Source: Micromonospora sp. C95
Lineage (GTDB): Bacteria; Actinomycetota; Actinomycetes; Mycobacteriales; Micromonosporaceae
Direction of reading: 5' to 3'
NCBI RefSeq assembly: GCF_018070465.1
Contig: NZ_JAGPXT010000001.1
Coordinates: 310,001 to 374,000 of the forward strand
DNA: 64,000 nt
Below the pieces are notes generated by a model. That model had not been told where the DNA came from and made no database searches. It saw only the letters and a program-made list of their open reading frames with translations. Below are positions 56,593 to 64,000 of this stretch, piece after piece (position 1 is the stretch's first letter; every line of letters begins with the position of its first letter). The position numbers were made by a program, and so were the translations under genes.

Positions 56593-59484
56593 CTACTCCC
56601 GACTCGTCGTTCTGGGTGTTGGCAGGCCGCCGCCTCCACCACCCGGCCCGCCCGGTCCCTGATCACGATCGGGTGGGGTGATCGGATTGTCGCCGCCGTT
56701 GTTTCCGCCGTTGTTTCCGCCGTTGAGCTGACAGAGGAAGTCGACCGGGTTGCACTCCTGCTGGTTGCCGCCGCCCGGCGGGGTCGGTGGCGGTGCGGGC
56801 TTCTCGCCGTTGCCGGCGTCCTGATCACCGATTCCGGTGACATCGGGCAGGTTGGACGGGTCGTAGCCCTTCAAGGCGTCGTCCATGTACCGCTTCCACA
56901 GGGCGGCGGGGATGTTGCCACCGCCGATGTTGACGCCATTTCGGTCCACGATCGCCGGCTTCTTCGGGTCGCGGCTGCCGATCCACACCGCGGTGGCCAC
57001 GTTCTCGTCGAAGCCGACCATCCAGGCGTGAGCGTTCTTGTCGGTTTTGCCGTGCTGCCAGGTGCCGGTCTTGCCGGCGGCCTGGCGGTTCACCAGGCTG
57101 GCATTGTTCTTGCCAGGGATCTCCTTGAGCACCGCGGTCACCTCGTCGGCGACCTCCGGCCGGATCACCTGCTGCGGCTTGAGCTTCTCGCCGGTGCCGC
57201 GCACCTTGTCCCACTTGCCGGTGGCCTTGTTCTGCTTCTCCACCATCCGGACGAAGTGCGCCTTGTTGTACTTGCCCTTGTTGGCGAGGGTGGCCAGGCC
57301 GTTGGCATGGTCCAGCACGGTCACCGGATACTGGCCGAAGCCGATAACCCGGTCGAACTTGCTCGGCGCGAGATCCTCGGGCTTCTCCTTCGTCAGGTCG
57401 TAGACCTTGTGCTTGTCGTCCCACATGGTGCGGATGCCGGCGCGGCGAGCCATGTCGAGGACCTTGTCGGGGCCGATGTCCTCGGTCACGTGGAAGAACG
57501 GCACGTTGTACGACTGCACCGTCGACTCCTGCAGGGTGCACCACTTGTTACAGGTTCGCCCGACATCCCGGCCAGCGTTCACGATCGGGTCCTTGTAGCC
57601 CTCGGGCTTGAACGGGGTGGCGTCCCAGTGCGACTTGACCGAGATCTCCGCGTCGATCGCCGCGGCCAGGGTGTAGACCTTGAACGACGAGCCTGGGGGA
57701 TGGCCACCCACGATGTTGCCGTTCTGATCCGTGTTGAGGCCGGCGTAGTCGAAGTCGGCGCCGCTGTCACCGCCGTAGTAGGCAAGCACCCGGCCGGTCT
57801 TCGGGTCGACGGAGACCACCGCCGCCATCAGGTTCTTCGGCTGCCCCTTCAGCACCGAGCCCTTACGGTCCGGCTGGGCCGCCGCCTCCAGCGCCTTCTG
57901 CATCTTCGGGTCGATGGTGGTGGTGATCCGGTACCCACCCTCGCGCAGTTCGTCGACGCAGGTGGGCTTGTCCGGCTCACCGGACTCGGTGCAGATGCCC
58001 CACTCAGCCATCTCCTTGCGGACATAGTTGATGACGTTGCCCCGCGGAGTGGCGACCCCGAAGCCGTTGTCCTTCTTCGACTTCTGAACCTTCGGGTACT
58101 CGGTCGGCCGCTCCGGCTTGTCCGGGGCGTTCAGCCAGCCTTCCTCGACCATCCCGTTGATGACGTACTCCCACCGGGACTTCGCCTCGACCTCGTTCGT
58201 CTCCGGGTCGAAGCCCTTGTGGGTGGCGCTGGCGACCGGCTGCTTGATCAGTGCGGCGAGCACCGCGCCCTGCGCCACCGTCAGCCTCTTGGCGCTGGTG
58301 TTGAAGTACGTCTGGGCCGCCGCCTCGATGCCGTACGCACCACGACCGAAGTAGATCACGTTGAGGTAGTTCTCCATGATCTGGTCTTTGGTGTAGTTGT
58401 CGTTCAGCTTGGAGGCGAGGATCGCCTCCTTCACCTTCCGCGCGTAGCTGTCGTCCTGGAGGTTCTCGTAGGCGTTGCGGGCGTACTGCTGGGTGATGGT
58501 CGAGGCGCCCTGCTTGTCACCGCCGGAGAGGTTGTTCCACGCGGCCCGGGCGATGCCCTTGTAGTCGACGCCCGAGTGCCGGTAGAAGTTCCGGTCCTCG
58601 GCGGCGGCCACGGCGTCCCGCACATGCTGCGGAATGCTGTCGATGGTGACGAAGGTGCGGTTCTCGTTGCCGAGCTTGGCGACAAGCGTCTTGCCGTCCT
58701 TGGCGTAGACGGTGGTGGACAGCGGCAGCGGGATCTCCTTGGGCAGCACCACGTTCGTCGAGTAGTAGGTGAACCCGACGACGCCGATGCCGGCCAGCAT
58801 GATGAACACCGCGAAACCGGCGATCAGCATGTTCATCCGCTTGCGCTTGCGGGCGCGGGCCGCCGCACCGGGGTCACGGCCACCGCGACCCGGCCGGGTC
58901 GGTCCACCCGGTCCACCCGGTCCACCGGGGCCGCCAGGGCTGCCCGGCCCGCCAGGGCCGCCGACGCTTGCCCTTGCCACCGCGGCCCGACCGCCGACGC
59001 CACCCACCGAGGCCGACCCGACGCTCGCCCGACCGGCTGATGCCGCGCCCACGGCGGCGGCACCGACCGAGGCGCGACCCGGCCCGGCCGGGGAGACCGG
59101 CACCGAGGCACGACCGGCGCGGCCCGGTGCGGGTGAGACCGGCACCGAGGCACGACCGGGGCCAGCCGGTGACACCGGCACCGAGGCACGACCGGGGCCA
59201 GCTGGCGAGCTGGGCACGGAGGCGCGGCCAGGACCGGCCCGGCCGACCGGCGCCGCGCCGGCGGAACCGCCCCACGGCGGAACGCTCGCCGAGCCACCGA
59301 CCGAGGCACGTCCGCCGACCGAGGCACGGGCCGACGGGCCGGAGGTGTCCGGCCCGGTCGACCAGTTGACTTCGCGCGGTTCACCACCCGGGCGGCGGTA
59401 CGCGTCGTCCGCCTGCCCCGGGTCGTCCTGGCCCGGAGCCCAGGCCCGGCCGCGCGAGGAGCTGGGATCGCCGTACGAGTTCAT
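56593..59484 (-). CDS. Bifunctional class A penicillin-binding protein
   Basis: Product of 963 aa (ponA-type). Residues ~1-215 are a cytosolic low-complexity region with repeats of GRASVPVSPAGP and GRASVG units, then Arg/Lys and a transmembrane helix (~222-245, MNMLIAGFAVFIMLAGIGVV). The GT51 domain has VAAAEDRNFYRHSGVD (catalytic Glu), GASTITQQYARN and GAYGIEAAAQTYF. The transpeptidase has PPGSSFK (Ser-x-x-Lys), QSYNVPF (SxN) and AAGKTGTWQ. The C-terminus is Pro/Gly/Asn-rich. It polymerises and cross-links peptidoglycan. AGGG lies upstream of the ATG. Confidence 0.95.
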   Translation of the reverse strand: MNSYGDPSSSRGRAWAPGQDDPGQADDAYRRPGGEPREVNWSTGPDTSGPSARASVGGRASVGGSASVPPWGGSAGAAPVGRAGPGRASVPSSPAGPGRASVPVSPAGPGRASVPVSPAPGRAGRASVPVSPAGPGRASVGAAAVGAASAGRASVGSASVGGVGGRAAVARASVGGPGGPGSPGGPGGPGGPGGPTRPGRGGRDPGAAARARKRKRMNMLIAGFAVFIMLAGIGVVGFTYYSTNVVLPKEIPLPLSTTVYAKDGKTLVAKLGNENRTFVTIDSIPQHVRDAVAAAEDRNFYRHSGVDYKGIARAAWNNLSGGDKQGASTITQQYARNAYENLQDDSYARKVKEAILASKLNDNYTKDQIMENYLNVIYFGRGAYGIEAAAQTYFNTSAKRLTVAQGAVLAALIKQPVASATHKGFDPETNEVEAKSRWEYVINGMVEEGWLNAPDKPERPTEYPKVQKSKKDNGFGVATPRGNVINYVRKEMAEWGICTESGEPDKPTCVDELREGGYRITTTIDPKMQKALEAAAQPDRKGSVLKGQPKNLMAAVVSVDPKTGRVLAYYGGDSGADFDYAGLNTDQNGNIVGGHPPGSSFKVYTLAAAIDAEISVKSHWDATPFKPEGYKDPIVNAGRDVGRTCNKWCTLQESTVQSYNVPFFHVTEDIGPDKVLDMARRAGIRTMWDDKHKVYDLTKEKPEDLAPSKFDRVIGFGQYPVTVLDHANGLATLANKGKYNKAHFVRMVEKQNKATGKWDKVRGTGEKLKPQQVIRPEVADEVTAVLKEIPGKNNASLVNRQAAGKTGTWQHGKTDKNAHAWMVGFDENVATAVWIGSRDPKKPAIVDRNGVNIGGGNIPAALWKRYMDDALKGYDPSNLPDVTGIGDQDAGNGEKPAPPPTPPGGGNQQECNPVDFLCQLNGGNNGGNNGGDNPITPPDRDQGPGGPGGGGGGLPTPRTTSRE
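59092..59225. repeat. Repeats of about 36-42 bp in the N-terminal part of the PBP gene
   Basis: Three to four near-identical units containing GGCACCGAGGCACGACCGG encode GRASVPVSPAGP-type repeats in the cytosolic tail of the penicillin-binding protein. Confidence 0.65.
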
Positions 59485-59680
59485 TCCTCACACCCTGCCG
59501 TCGCGGTGGGGCGCGTTAGCACCGCCACCGGTTTGCCGTGAGTTGTGACACCTGCGGGCCCGGCATGGGGGTGCCGTGGTCGCGGCGTCAGATCCGCATC
59601 AATCGGACCAATCAGACCTACGAGCTGTCGGTCACCCCAGCCGCGTCGCACGCGACCGGGGTCGACCGATCGAGCTCGAA

Positions 59681-60142
59681 TCACCGTTGCGCCTCTCGCC
59701 TTCGCCGGACACCCGTTCCGTCCGCGGTCATGCCGCTCGCCTCACCGTGCTCCGGGTCGCCGTCGACGACGCCGGTCAGACCGTCCCGGCCGAGCAGGTA
59801 CTGCTCGACGAGATGGTTCCAGTCACAGCCGAGGCACACCTCCACCACGAAGACCTGGAACTCACGCAGCGTCATCGCCAGCACGGTCAGCTCAGCCACA
59901 TTACGGGCTTGGCCGGCCGATTGCTTGAGTTCGTCCCCGTAAATGTAGTGGACCAGGGTCAGGTTCTCGCTGCGGCAGATCGGGCACCGCTCGTCGGTGG
60001 ACTCGCCGTGGAACCGAGCCGCGTTCTTCAGGTAGGGCGATGCGTCGCACAGGTCATAGGTGCCGACGCGGCCGGCGAGGAGCTCACGCAGCGCCGCTCG
60101 CTTTCGGAGCGAGTAGTCGACGACCTGGCGCTGCGTACGCAT
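59681..60142 (-). CDS. DUF5318 family protein
   Basis: Product of 153 aa from ATG 60142. RTQRQVVDYSLRKRAALREL, LLAGRVGTYDLCDASPYLKN, GESTDERCPICRSENLTLVH and VVEVCLGCDWNHLVEQYLLG contain a probable zinc site (CPIC ... CLGC). The family is actinobacterial; its M. tuberculosis member (Rv0049) sits between ponA1 and the padR region, as here. A link to cell-wall synthesis is inferred only from that conserved position. Confidence 0.88.
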   Translation of the reverse strand: MRTQRQVVDYSLRKRAALRELLAGRVGTYDLCDASPYLKNAARFHGESTDERCPICRSENLTLVHYIYGDELKQSAGQARNVAELTVLAMTLREFQVFVVEVCLGCDWNHLVEQYLLGRDGLTGVVDGDPEHGEASGMTADGTGVRRRREAQR

Positions 60143-60250
60143 GCGGGAAAGGGTACGCGGTCTCTTCTGACGAGGCGACCACCGTGACGATCCGTGACCG
60201 GAGGACATCAGAACGGGGGTTTGCCCAGACTGGGACGAGACGCTACGGTG

Positions 60251-60273
60251 CGATGTATCGGTCCGATACATCG
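60251..60273. promoter_or_regulatory. PadR-type operator palindrome
   Basis: Perfect 11-bp arms around one central T: CGATGTATCGG (60251-60261) and CCGATACATCG (60263-60273). ATGT...ACAT half-sites are typical of PadR-family operators. It lies 44 nt before the padR start, implying autoregulation of padR-ino1. Confidence 0.65.
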
Positions 60274-60316
60274 TGGCGGTAAGCGCTTCACGAACAGGGT
60301 AAAGGGAGGGTGGCCG

Positions 60317-60955
60317 GTGCTCGAACTCGCCATCCTCGGCCTGTTGCAGGAGGCCCCGATGCACGGCTACGAGCTGCGCAAGGAGCTCACCGCCAAGCTC
60401 GGGGCGATCCGCGCCGCGATCAGTTACGGCTCGCTCTATCCGACCCTGCGCCGGCTGCAGGCGGCGGGCTGGATCACCGAGGCCGACGAGACACCCGCCA
60501 CCGCCGAGGAGGTTCCCGCGCTGACCAGCCGACGAGGTCGGGTGGTCTACGAAATCACCGCGGAAGGAAAGGAACGCTTCGCCCAGCTCATCGCACAGAC
60601 CGGGCCGGAGACCTACGGCGACACCGGCTTCGGTGTGCACTTCGCGTTCTTTTCCCGAACCGACCAGGCGACCCGACTTCGAATCCTGGAAGGTCGCCGC
60701 CGCACGATCGAGGAACGTCGCGAGGGCCTTCGCGACATGCTGGGCCGCGCGGCCGAGCGCCTCGACGCGTACACCCTGGAGCTGCAGCGCCACGGCCTGG
60801 AGGCCTGTGAGCGTGAGGTCCGCTGGCTGGAGGAGCTCATCGCCAACGAGCGCTCCGGCCGTGCCCCGACGGTCCCGGACGACGGGACGGCCGGCGGCCC
60901 ACGACAAGACAACAACCCGCCTCCGCCTGGTGAGACCAGGACAGAGCGGCCGTGA
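60317..60955 (+). CDS. PadR family transcriptional regulator
   Basis: Product of 212 aa from GTG 60317 with GGGAGGG upstream. The winged helix [40 protein letters not shown] and the wing [20 protein letters not shown] are PadR; a helical C-terminal dimerisation region follows and the last ~25 residues are disordered. ino1 starts 23 nt later, the same pairing as Rv0047c-Rv0046c in M. tuberculosis, so it likely controls inositol synthesis (inference). Confidence 0.92.
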   Translation: MLELAILGLLQEAPMHGYELRKELTAKLGAIRAAISYGSLYPTLRRLQAAGWITEADETPATAEEVPALTSRRGRVVYEITAEGKERFAQLIAQTGPETYGDTGFGVHFAFFSRTDQATRLRILEGRRRTIEERREGLRDMLGRAAERLDAYTLELQRHGLEACEREVRWLEELIANERSGRAPTVPDDGTAGGPRQDNNPPPPGETRTERP

Positions 60956-60978
60956 CAAAGAAGAAGGAGGCACACGCG

Positions 60979-62058
60979 ATGGGCTCCGTCCGCGTCGCCA
61001 TCGTCGGTGTGGGTAACTGCGCCTCGTCCCTGGTACAGGGCGTCGAGTACTACCGGAATGCCGACCCCAACGACCGCGTCCCGGGTCTCATGCACGTCAC
61101 CTTCGGCGACTATCACGTCTCTGACGTGCAGTTCGTCGCGGCGTTCGATGTCGACGCCAAGAAGGTGGGCATGGACCTCGCGGAGGCGATCGTCGCCAGC
61201 GAGAACAACACCATCAAGCTCTGCGACGTGCCGCCGACCGGCGTCACCGTGCAGCGCGGCCCGACCTTCGACGGGCTCGGCCAGTACTACCGCGAGATCG
61301 TCGAGGAGTCGGACGCCACGCCGGTCGACGTGGCCAAGGCGCTGCGCGACGCGCAGGTCGACGTGGTCGTCTCCTACCTGCCGGTCGGCTCGGAGCAGGC
61401 CGACAAGTTCTACGCCCAGGCCGCGATCGACGCCGGCTGCGCGTTCGTCAACGCCCTGCCGGTCTTCATCGCCTCCGACCCCGAGTGGGCGCAGAAGTTC
61501 ACCGACGCGGGCCTGCCGATCGTCGGCGACGACATCAAGAGCCAGGTCGGCGCCACCATCGTGCACCGCGCCCTGGCAAAGCTCTTCGAGGACCGGGGCG
61601 TCGAGCTGCTGCGTACGTACCAGCTCAACTTCGGCGGCAACATGGACTTCATGAACATGCTGGAGCGCAACCGCCTGGTCTCGAAGAAGATCTCGAAGAC
61701 CCAGTCGGTGACCTCCCAGGTGCCGCACGAGATGGCCAAGAGCGACGTGCACATCGGCCCGTCCGACCACGTGCCGTGGCTGGACGACCGCAAGTGGGCG
61801 TACATCCGCCTGGAGGGCCGCTCGTTCGGTGACACCCCGCTCAACGCCGAGCTGAAGCTCGAGGTGTGGGACTCGCCGAACTCGGCCGGCGTCATCATCG
61901 ACGCCGTCCGGGCCGCGAAGATCGCGCTGGACCGGAAGATCGGCGGCCCGATCCTGTCGGCCTCGTCGTACTTCATGAAGTCCCCGCCGGTGCAGTACGC
62001 CGACCACGACGCGCACGCCGCCGTCGAGGAGTTCATCGCCGGTGAGATCGAGCGCTGA
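60979..62058 (+). CDS. ino1: Inositol-3-phosphate synthase
   Basis: Product of 359 aa; AGGAGG lies 8 nt before ATG 60979, so the upstream GTG at 60952 is rejected. It converts glucose 6-phosphate to inositol 3-phosphate for mycothiol and phosphatidylinositol. [20 protein letters not shown] (NAD site), [60 protein letters not shown] and [17 protein letters not shown] are the prokaryotic MIPS signature. Length is that of the short actinobacterial form. Confidence 0.97.
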   Translation: MGSVRVAIVGVGNCASSLVQGVEYYRNADPNDRVPGLMHVTFGDYHVSDVQFVAAFDVDAKKVGMDLAEAIVASENNTIKLCDVPPTGVTVQRGPTFDGLGQYYREIVEESDATPVDVAKALRDAQVDVVVSYLPVGSEQADKFYAQAAIDAGCAFVNALPVFIASDPEWAQKFTDAGLPIVGDDIKSQVGATIVHRALAKLFEDRGVELLRTYQLNFGGNMDFMNMLERNRLVSKKISKTQSVTSQVPHEMAKSDVHIGPSDHVPWLDDRKWAYIRLEGRSFGDTPLNAELKLEVWDSPNSAGVIIDAVRAAKIALDRKIGGPILSASSYFMKSPPVQYADHDAHAAVEEFIAGEIER

Positions 62059-62077
62059 CGCGCCGACCACCAGCAGC

Positions 62078-62121
62078 AGACGGCGAGGGCCGGGTCCGCG
62101 CGGACCCGGCCCTCGCCGTCT
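62078..62121. terminator. Terminator after ino1
   Basis: A perfect 44-nt palindrome centred at 62099/62100, 19 nt after the stop codon; very GC-rich, no T-run. Confidence 0.8.
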
Positions 62122-62212
62122 CCGCGCAGGCCAGCCACACCCGGTACGAGGGGTGTCGCGATGTGCGGCATGTCGAGCGCCGCACGGGGCGGCGTCGTCG
62201 ATGGCGGAACGT

Positions 62213-62218
62213 TACGCT
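62213..62218 (+). promoter_or_regulatory. Leaderless-type -10 box (TACGCT)
   Basis: TACGCT ends 7 nt before the GTG at 62226. Confidence 0.5.
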
Positions 62219-62225
62219 GACCGCC

Positions 62226-62888
62226 GTGCCGTTCACCGACGCTACGCACGCCGCCAGGTCGGTGCGCCGGGTCGCCACCGCACTCGCGGGCGCTTTGCTG
62301 ACCACCAGCCTGTTCGCCTGCGCCGTCCCCGGCAGCCGTCCTCCGGCCGAGTCGGACCAAGAGGTCGTGCCGCCCAACCCCCGGCCGTCGGTGGCCGAGG
62401 CCCGCTGTGTCGCCGCCGCGGCCACACTGCCGGAGACCGCGACGAAAGCCCCCGCCCCGTCCGGGGCGTCGACTGCACCGGTACCGCTGGGCACCGGACA
62501 TCCGATGGCCGATGAACGGGTACGCGAGGAGATGCTCCGCCGTCAGCAGGCCGCCAACGACGCCTTCCGGCAGCGCGGCACGCTCGAACCCGAGACGGCT
62601 GCCGGCGCTCGAGCTTGTGCCACCGAGGTGCTCAAGGGCCTGAATCTGCTGACCGCCGGCGGCCGGGACGAGCCTGACGAGGAGGCAGTACGGCGGGCGG
62701 TGACCGCCACCGGCCTCACCGACGTGGTCGTCAGGCCGCCCGGGCGGCTCGATCTGGGCCCCGGCGACGGGCTGATCTTCGCGGGGTGGACCGGCCGGGC
62801 GTGCGTCTTCGGCAGCGTCCGGGACGAGATCACGGTGGAGATCGGCACCCGGATCGCCGACGGTGGTTGTCTGCCCGCGCCGGACTGA
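62226..62888 (+). CDS. Secreted lipoprotein of unknown function
   Basis: Product of 220 aa from GTG 62226. VRRVATALAGALLTTSLFAC is a lipoprotein signal with lipobox LFAC (Cys about residue 32). The mature part starts with a Pro-rich spacer, then a small domain with four further Cys (EARCVAAAATL, ARACATEVLKGL, RACVFGSVRDEITVEIG, GGCLPAPD). No known family recognised. The TGA stop directly abuts the convergent ogt stop (TGATCA). Confidence 0.75.
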   Translation: MPFTDATHAARSVRRVATALAGALLTTSLFACAVPGSRPPAESDQEVVPPNPRPSVAEARCVAAAATLPETATKAPAPSGASTAPVPLGTGHPMADERVREEMLRRQQAANDAFRQRGTLEPETAAGARACATEVLKGLNLLTAGGRDEPDEEAVRRAVTATGLTDVVVRPPGRLDLGPGDGLIFAGWTGRACVFGSVRDEITVEIGTRIADGGCLPAPD

Positions 62889-63368
62889 TCAGCACCAGGC
62901 GCGTTGCAGGGCCACCCGAGCCTCCAGTTCCAGCAGTTTGACCTTGCGGTCCAGGCCACCACCGAAGCCGACCAGCTTCCCGCCCGCCCCGATGATTCGG
63001 TGACACGGCACGATCACCGGGATCGGGTTGCGGTTGCAGGCCACACCGACCGCTCGGGCCGCTCCCGCGTCACCGACCCGCCGGGCCACCTCGCCGTAGG
63101 TCAGTGTCTCGCCGTACGGGATGCGGGTCATCTCCCGCCACACCGCGCGCTCGAAATCGGAGCCACGGGGCACGGTCACCGGCACCCCGAAATCGGTCAG
63201 CTCGCCGGCGAAGTACGCGCGCAGTTCCGCCACCGCCCGTCGGGAGGTCTCGTCAGCCGGCTCGGTCGTCCCCTCACCGACCGGGCCGAAATGTGCCCCG
63301 CATACGCCGTCCCCGTCGGTGGCCACGGAGAACTCCCCGATCGGTGAGTCGAGCACGGTCCAACGCAT
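62889..63368 (-). CDS. ogt: Methylated-DNA--protein-cysteine S-methyltransferase
   Basis: Product of 159 aa from ATG 63368 (GTG 63383 is an alternative). It repairs O6-alkylguanine by suicide transfer to Cys. RWTVLDSPIGEFSVATDGDG, TRIPYGETLTYGEVARRVGD, and the active site ACNRNPIPVIVPCHRIIG with PCHRI, then GGKLVGFGGGLDRKVKLLEL are diagnostic. Confidence 0.94.
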   Translation of the reverse strand: MRWTVLDSPIGEFSVATDGDGVCGAHFGPVGEGTTEPADETSRRAVAELRAYFAGELTDFGVPVTVPRGSDFERAVWREMTRIPYGETLTYGEVARRVGDAGAARAVGVACNRNPIPVIVPCHRIIGAGGKLVGFGGGLDRKVKLLELEARVALQRAWC

Positions 63369-63409
63369 CCCGCCATTCTCCACTCGTGAGCAGGGGCCGC
63401 AACAGGCGA

Positions 63410-63454
63410 GCGCCCGCCGGAGCGTCCCGGGTGTTCGGGAGCTCCGGCGGGCGC
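63410..63454. terminator. Terminator after the fascin-domain gene
   Basis: Perfect 14-bp stem (63410-63423 with 63441-63454) with a further small stem in the loop, downstream of the minus-strand stop at 63472. Confidence 0.75.
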
Positions 63455-63471
63455 CGGCCGTGCGCGACGGA

Positions 63472-64000
63472 TCAGGCGGTGGAGACGGTGAATCTCTCGC
63501 CGTTGCCCAGCCCCAGACCGGAGGACGACCACTTGATGGTCTTGTTCGAGATCAGCTGGCTGGTGCCGGACGACCCGGCGGAGACCGCCTGGTCGTCGCC
63601 CGCCCTGAGGAAGATCGTTCCGTCGATGTTGTAGTTGGCGAAGTCGAACGTCTCGTAGAGACCCCGCCCCGTGCTGCTGGCGACCAGCGGCTTGGTGCCC
63701 TTGCTCGCCGCGGTCACGTACCTGCCGTTGGCGTGGGCCCGCAGACTGAAGAAGCCGTCACCCACGTTGATGACGTCGAACCTCGCCGCCTTGGTGACGG
63801 TCGTGCTGCTGGGGACCAGCGGTTTGGTGCTGCTCGCGGCCACGACGTACTTGCCGCTGGCCTTGGACCGGAGGCTGACGATCGGCGGCGCTGCGTCGAT
63901 TGTGAACTTCTCGTTGGTGCCGATGGAGGTCTTGCTCGCCATCATCGACGAGCTGCCGGACGTGGACGCCGTGACGTACTTGCCATTGATCTTGGACTTG
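63472..64000 (-). CDS. Fascin-like beta-trefoil protein, C-terminal part (runs off the right edge)
   Basis: The open frame continues past position 64000, so the ATG at 63945 is not a real start. At least 176 residues show beta-trefoil repeats: SKINGKYVTASTSGSSSMMA, SLRSKASGKYVVAASSTKPL, SLRAHANGRYVTAASKGTKP, LRAGDDQAVSAGSSGTSQLI, each preceded by an F.(V/I)... strand. Such fascin-like domains are usually C-terminal carbohydrate-binding modules on secreted glycoside hydrolases in actinomycetes; the catalytic part, if any, lies outside the window. Confidence 0.82.
   Translation of the reverse strand, partial: KSKINGKYVTASTSGSSSMMASKTSIGTNEKFTIDAAPPIVSLRSKASGKYVVAASSTKPLVPSSTTVTKAARFDVINVGDGFFSLRAHANGRYVTAASKGTKPLVASSTGRGLYETFDFANYNIDGTIFLRAGDDQAVSAGSSGTSQLISNKTIKWSSSGLGLGNGERFTVSTA

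Noticed and set aside
59485..59680. A tRNA gene in the gap before the PBP gene
   Set aside because: No T-arm GTTCGA-type loop or cloverleaf pairing could be built from this stretch.
63472..63945. A complete 157-aa protein starting at ATG 63945
   Set aside because: The frame is open to the end of the window and continues with another fascin-like repeat, so the gene is cut by the window edge.

Overview
The window is high-GC actinobacterial DNA, most likely from the family Micromonosporaceae (Micromonospora or Salinispora type). Four things point there: uniform GC-rich third positions; many GTG and TTG starts; a proteasome activator (Bpa) that implies a Pup-proteasome system; and a right-hand block (dnaB, rplI, rpsR, ssb, rpsF, GT87-like gene, ponA-type PBP, DUF5318, PadR, ino1) that follows the origin-proximal order known from Mycobacterium tuberculosis (Rv0046c-Rv0058, from memory). 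I infer a core, near-oriC chromosomal segment with no prophage, insertion sequence, CRISPR array, tRNA or rRNA visible.

Layout. 1-9.5 kb: start of an arginine deiminase gene, a NERD-like protein, a PAS protein, a lipoprotein, pheA, an AIM24 protein, a metallopeptidase, OsmC, two overlapping HAD phosphatases, bpa and an alpha/beta hydrolase. 9.5-16.3 kb: a solute-binding lipoprotein, ddaH divergent from an Lrp regulator, a secreted beta-propeller protein, an MDR oxidoreductase and a TY-Chap/YbjN protein. 16.4-24 kb and 33.2-35.9 kb: molybdenum cofactor genes (mobA, fdhD, moaA, moaD; moaC-moaB-moeA-moaE), interleaved with a GAP protein, DUF4192, a fructosamine-kinase-like protein and a membrane phosphoesterase. 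24-33 kb: an EndoQ-UvrD fusion, an AAA ATPase behind an unusual CTAG-rich hairpin, an orphan DUF397 protein next to a broken regulator, GNAT, DoxX and GT87 proteins. 36-44.6 kb: a SARP/NB-ARC/TPR regulator divergent from a GGDEF-EAL protein, a membrane protein, a phosphoribosyltransferase and a zinc-ribbon protein. 44.9-62 kb: the replication/ribosome/cell-wall block. 62-64 kb: a lipoprotein, ogt and the C-terminal end of a fascin-domain protein.

Points that deserve attention. (1) A peptide-binding-chaperone-type protein (TY-Chap + YbjN) ends in HRTGMYL, almost the same as the HSTGQYL proteasome-docking tail of Bpa encoded in the same window; it is a candidate undescribed proteasome partner. 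(2) DnaB carries a 444-residue intein in its P-loop with Ala1 and a W67/C423/T442 signature, i.e. a class 3 intein, whose homing endonuclease has lost one catalytic acid. (3) An EndoQ-like deaminated-DNA endonuclease is fused to a UvrD helicase. (4) The rpsF leader can fold to hide its Shine-Dalgarno sequence, as expected for S6:S18 feedback. (5) At least thirteen genes share a TANNNT box 6-7 nt before the start codon, implying leaderless mRNAs. (6) Several palindromes look like operators: ARG-box-like before arcA, a PadR palindrome before padR-ino1, a nested dyad before doxX, and DnaA-box clusters before dnaB and at 20.4 kb.

Limits: everything was read by eye from the sequence and from family knowledge; no database search was run.
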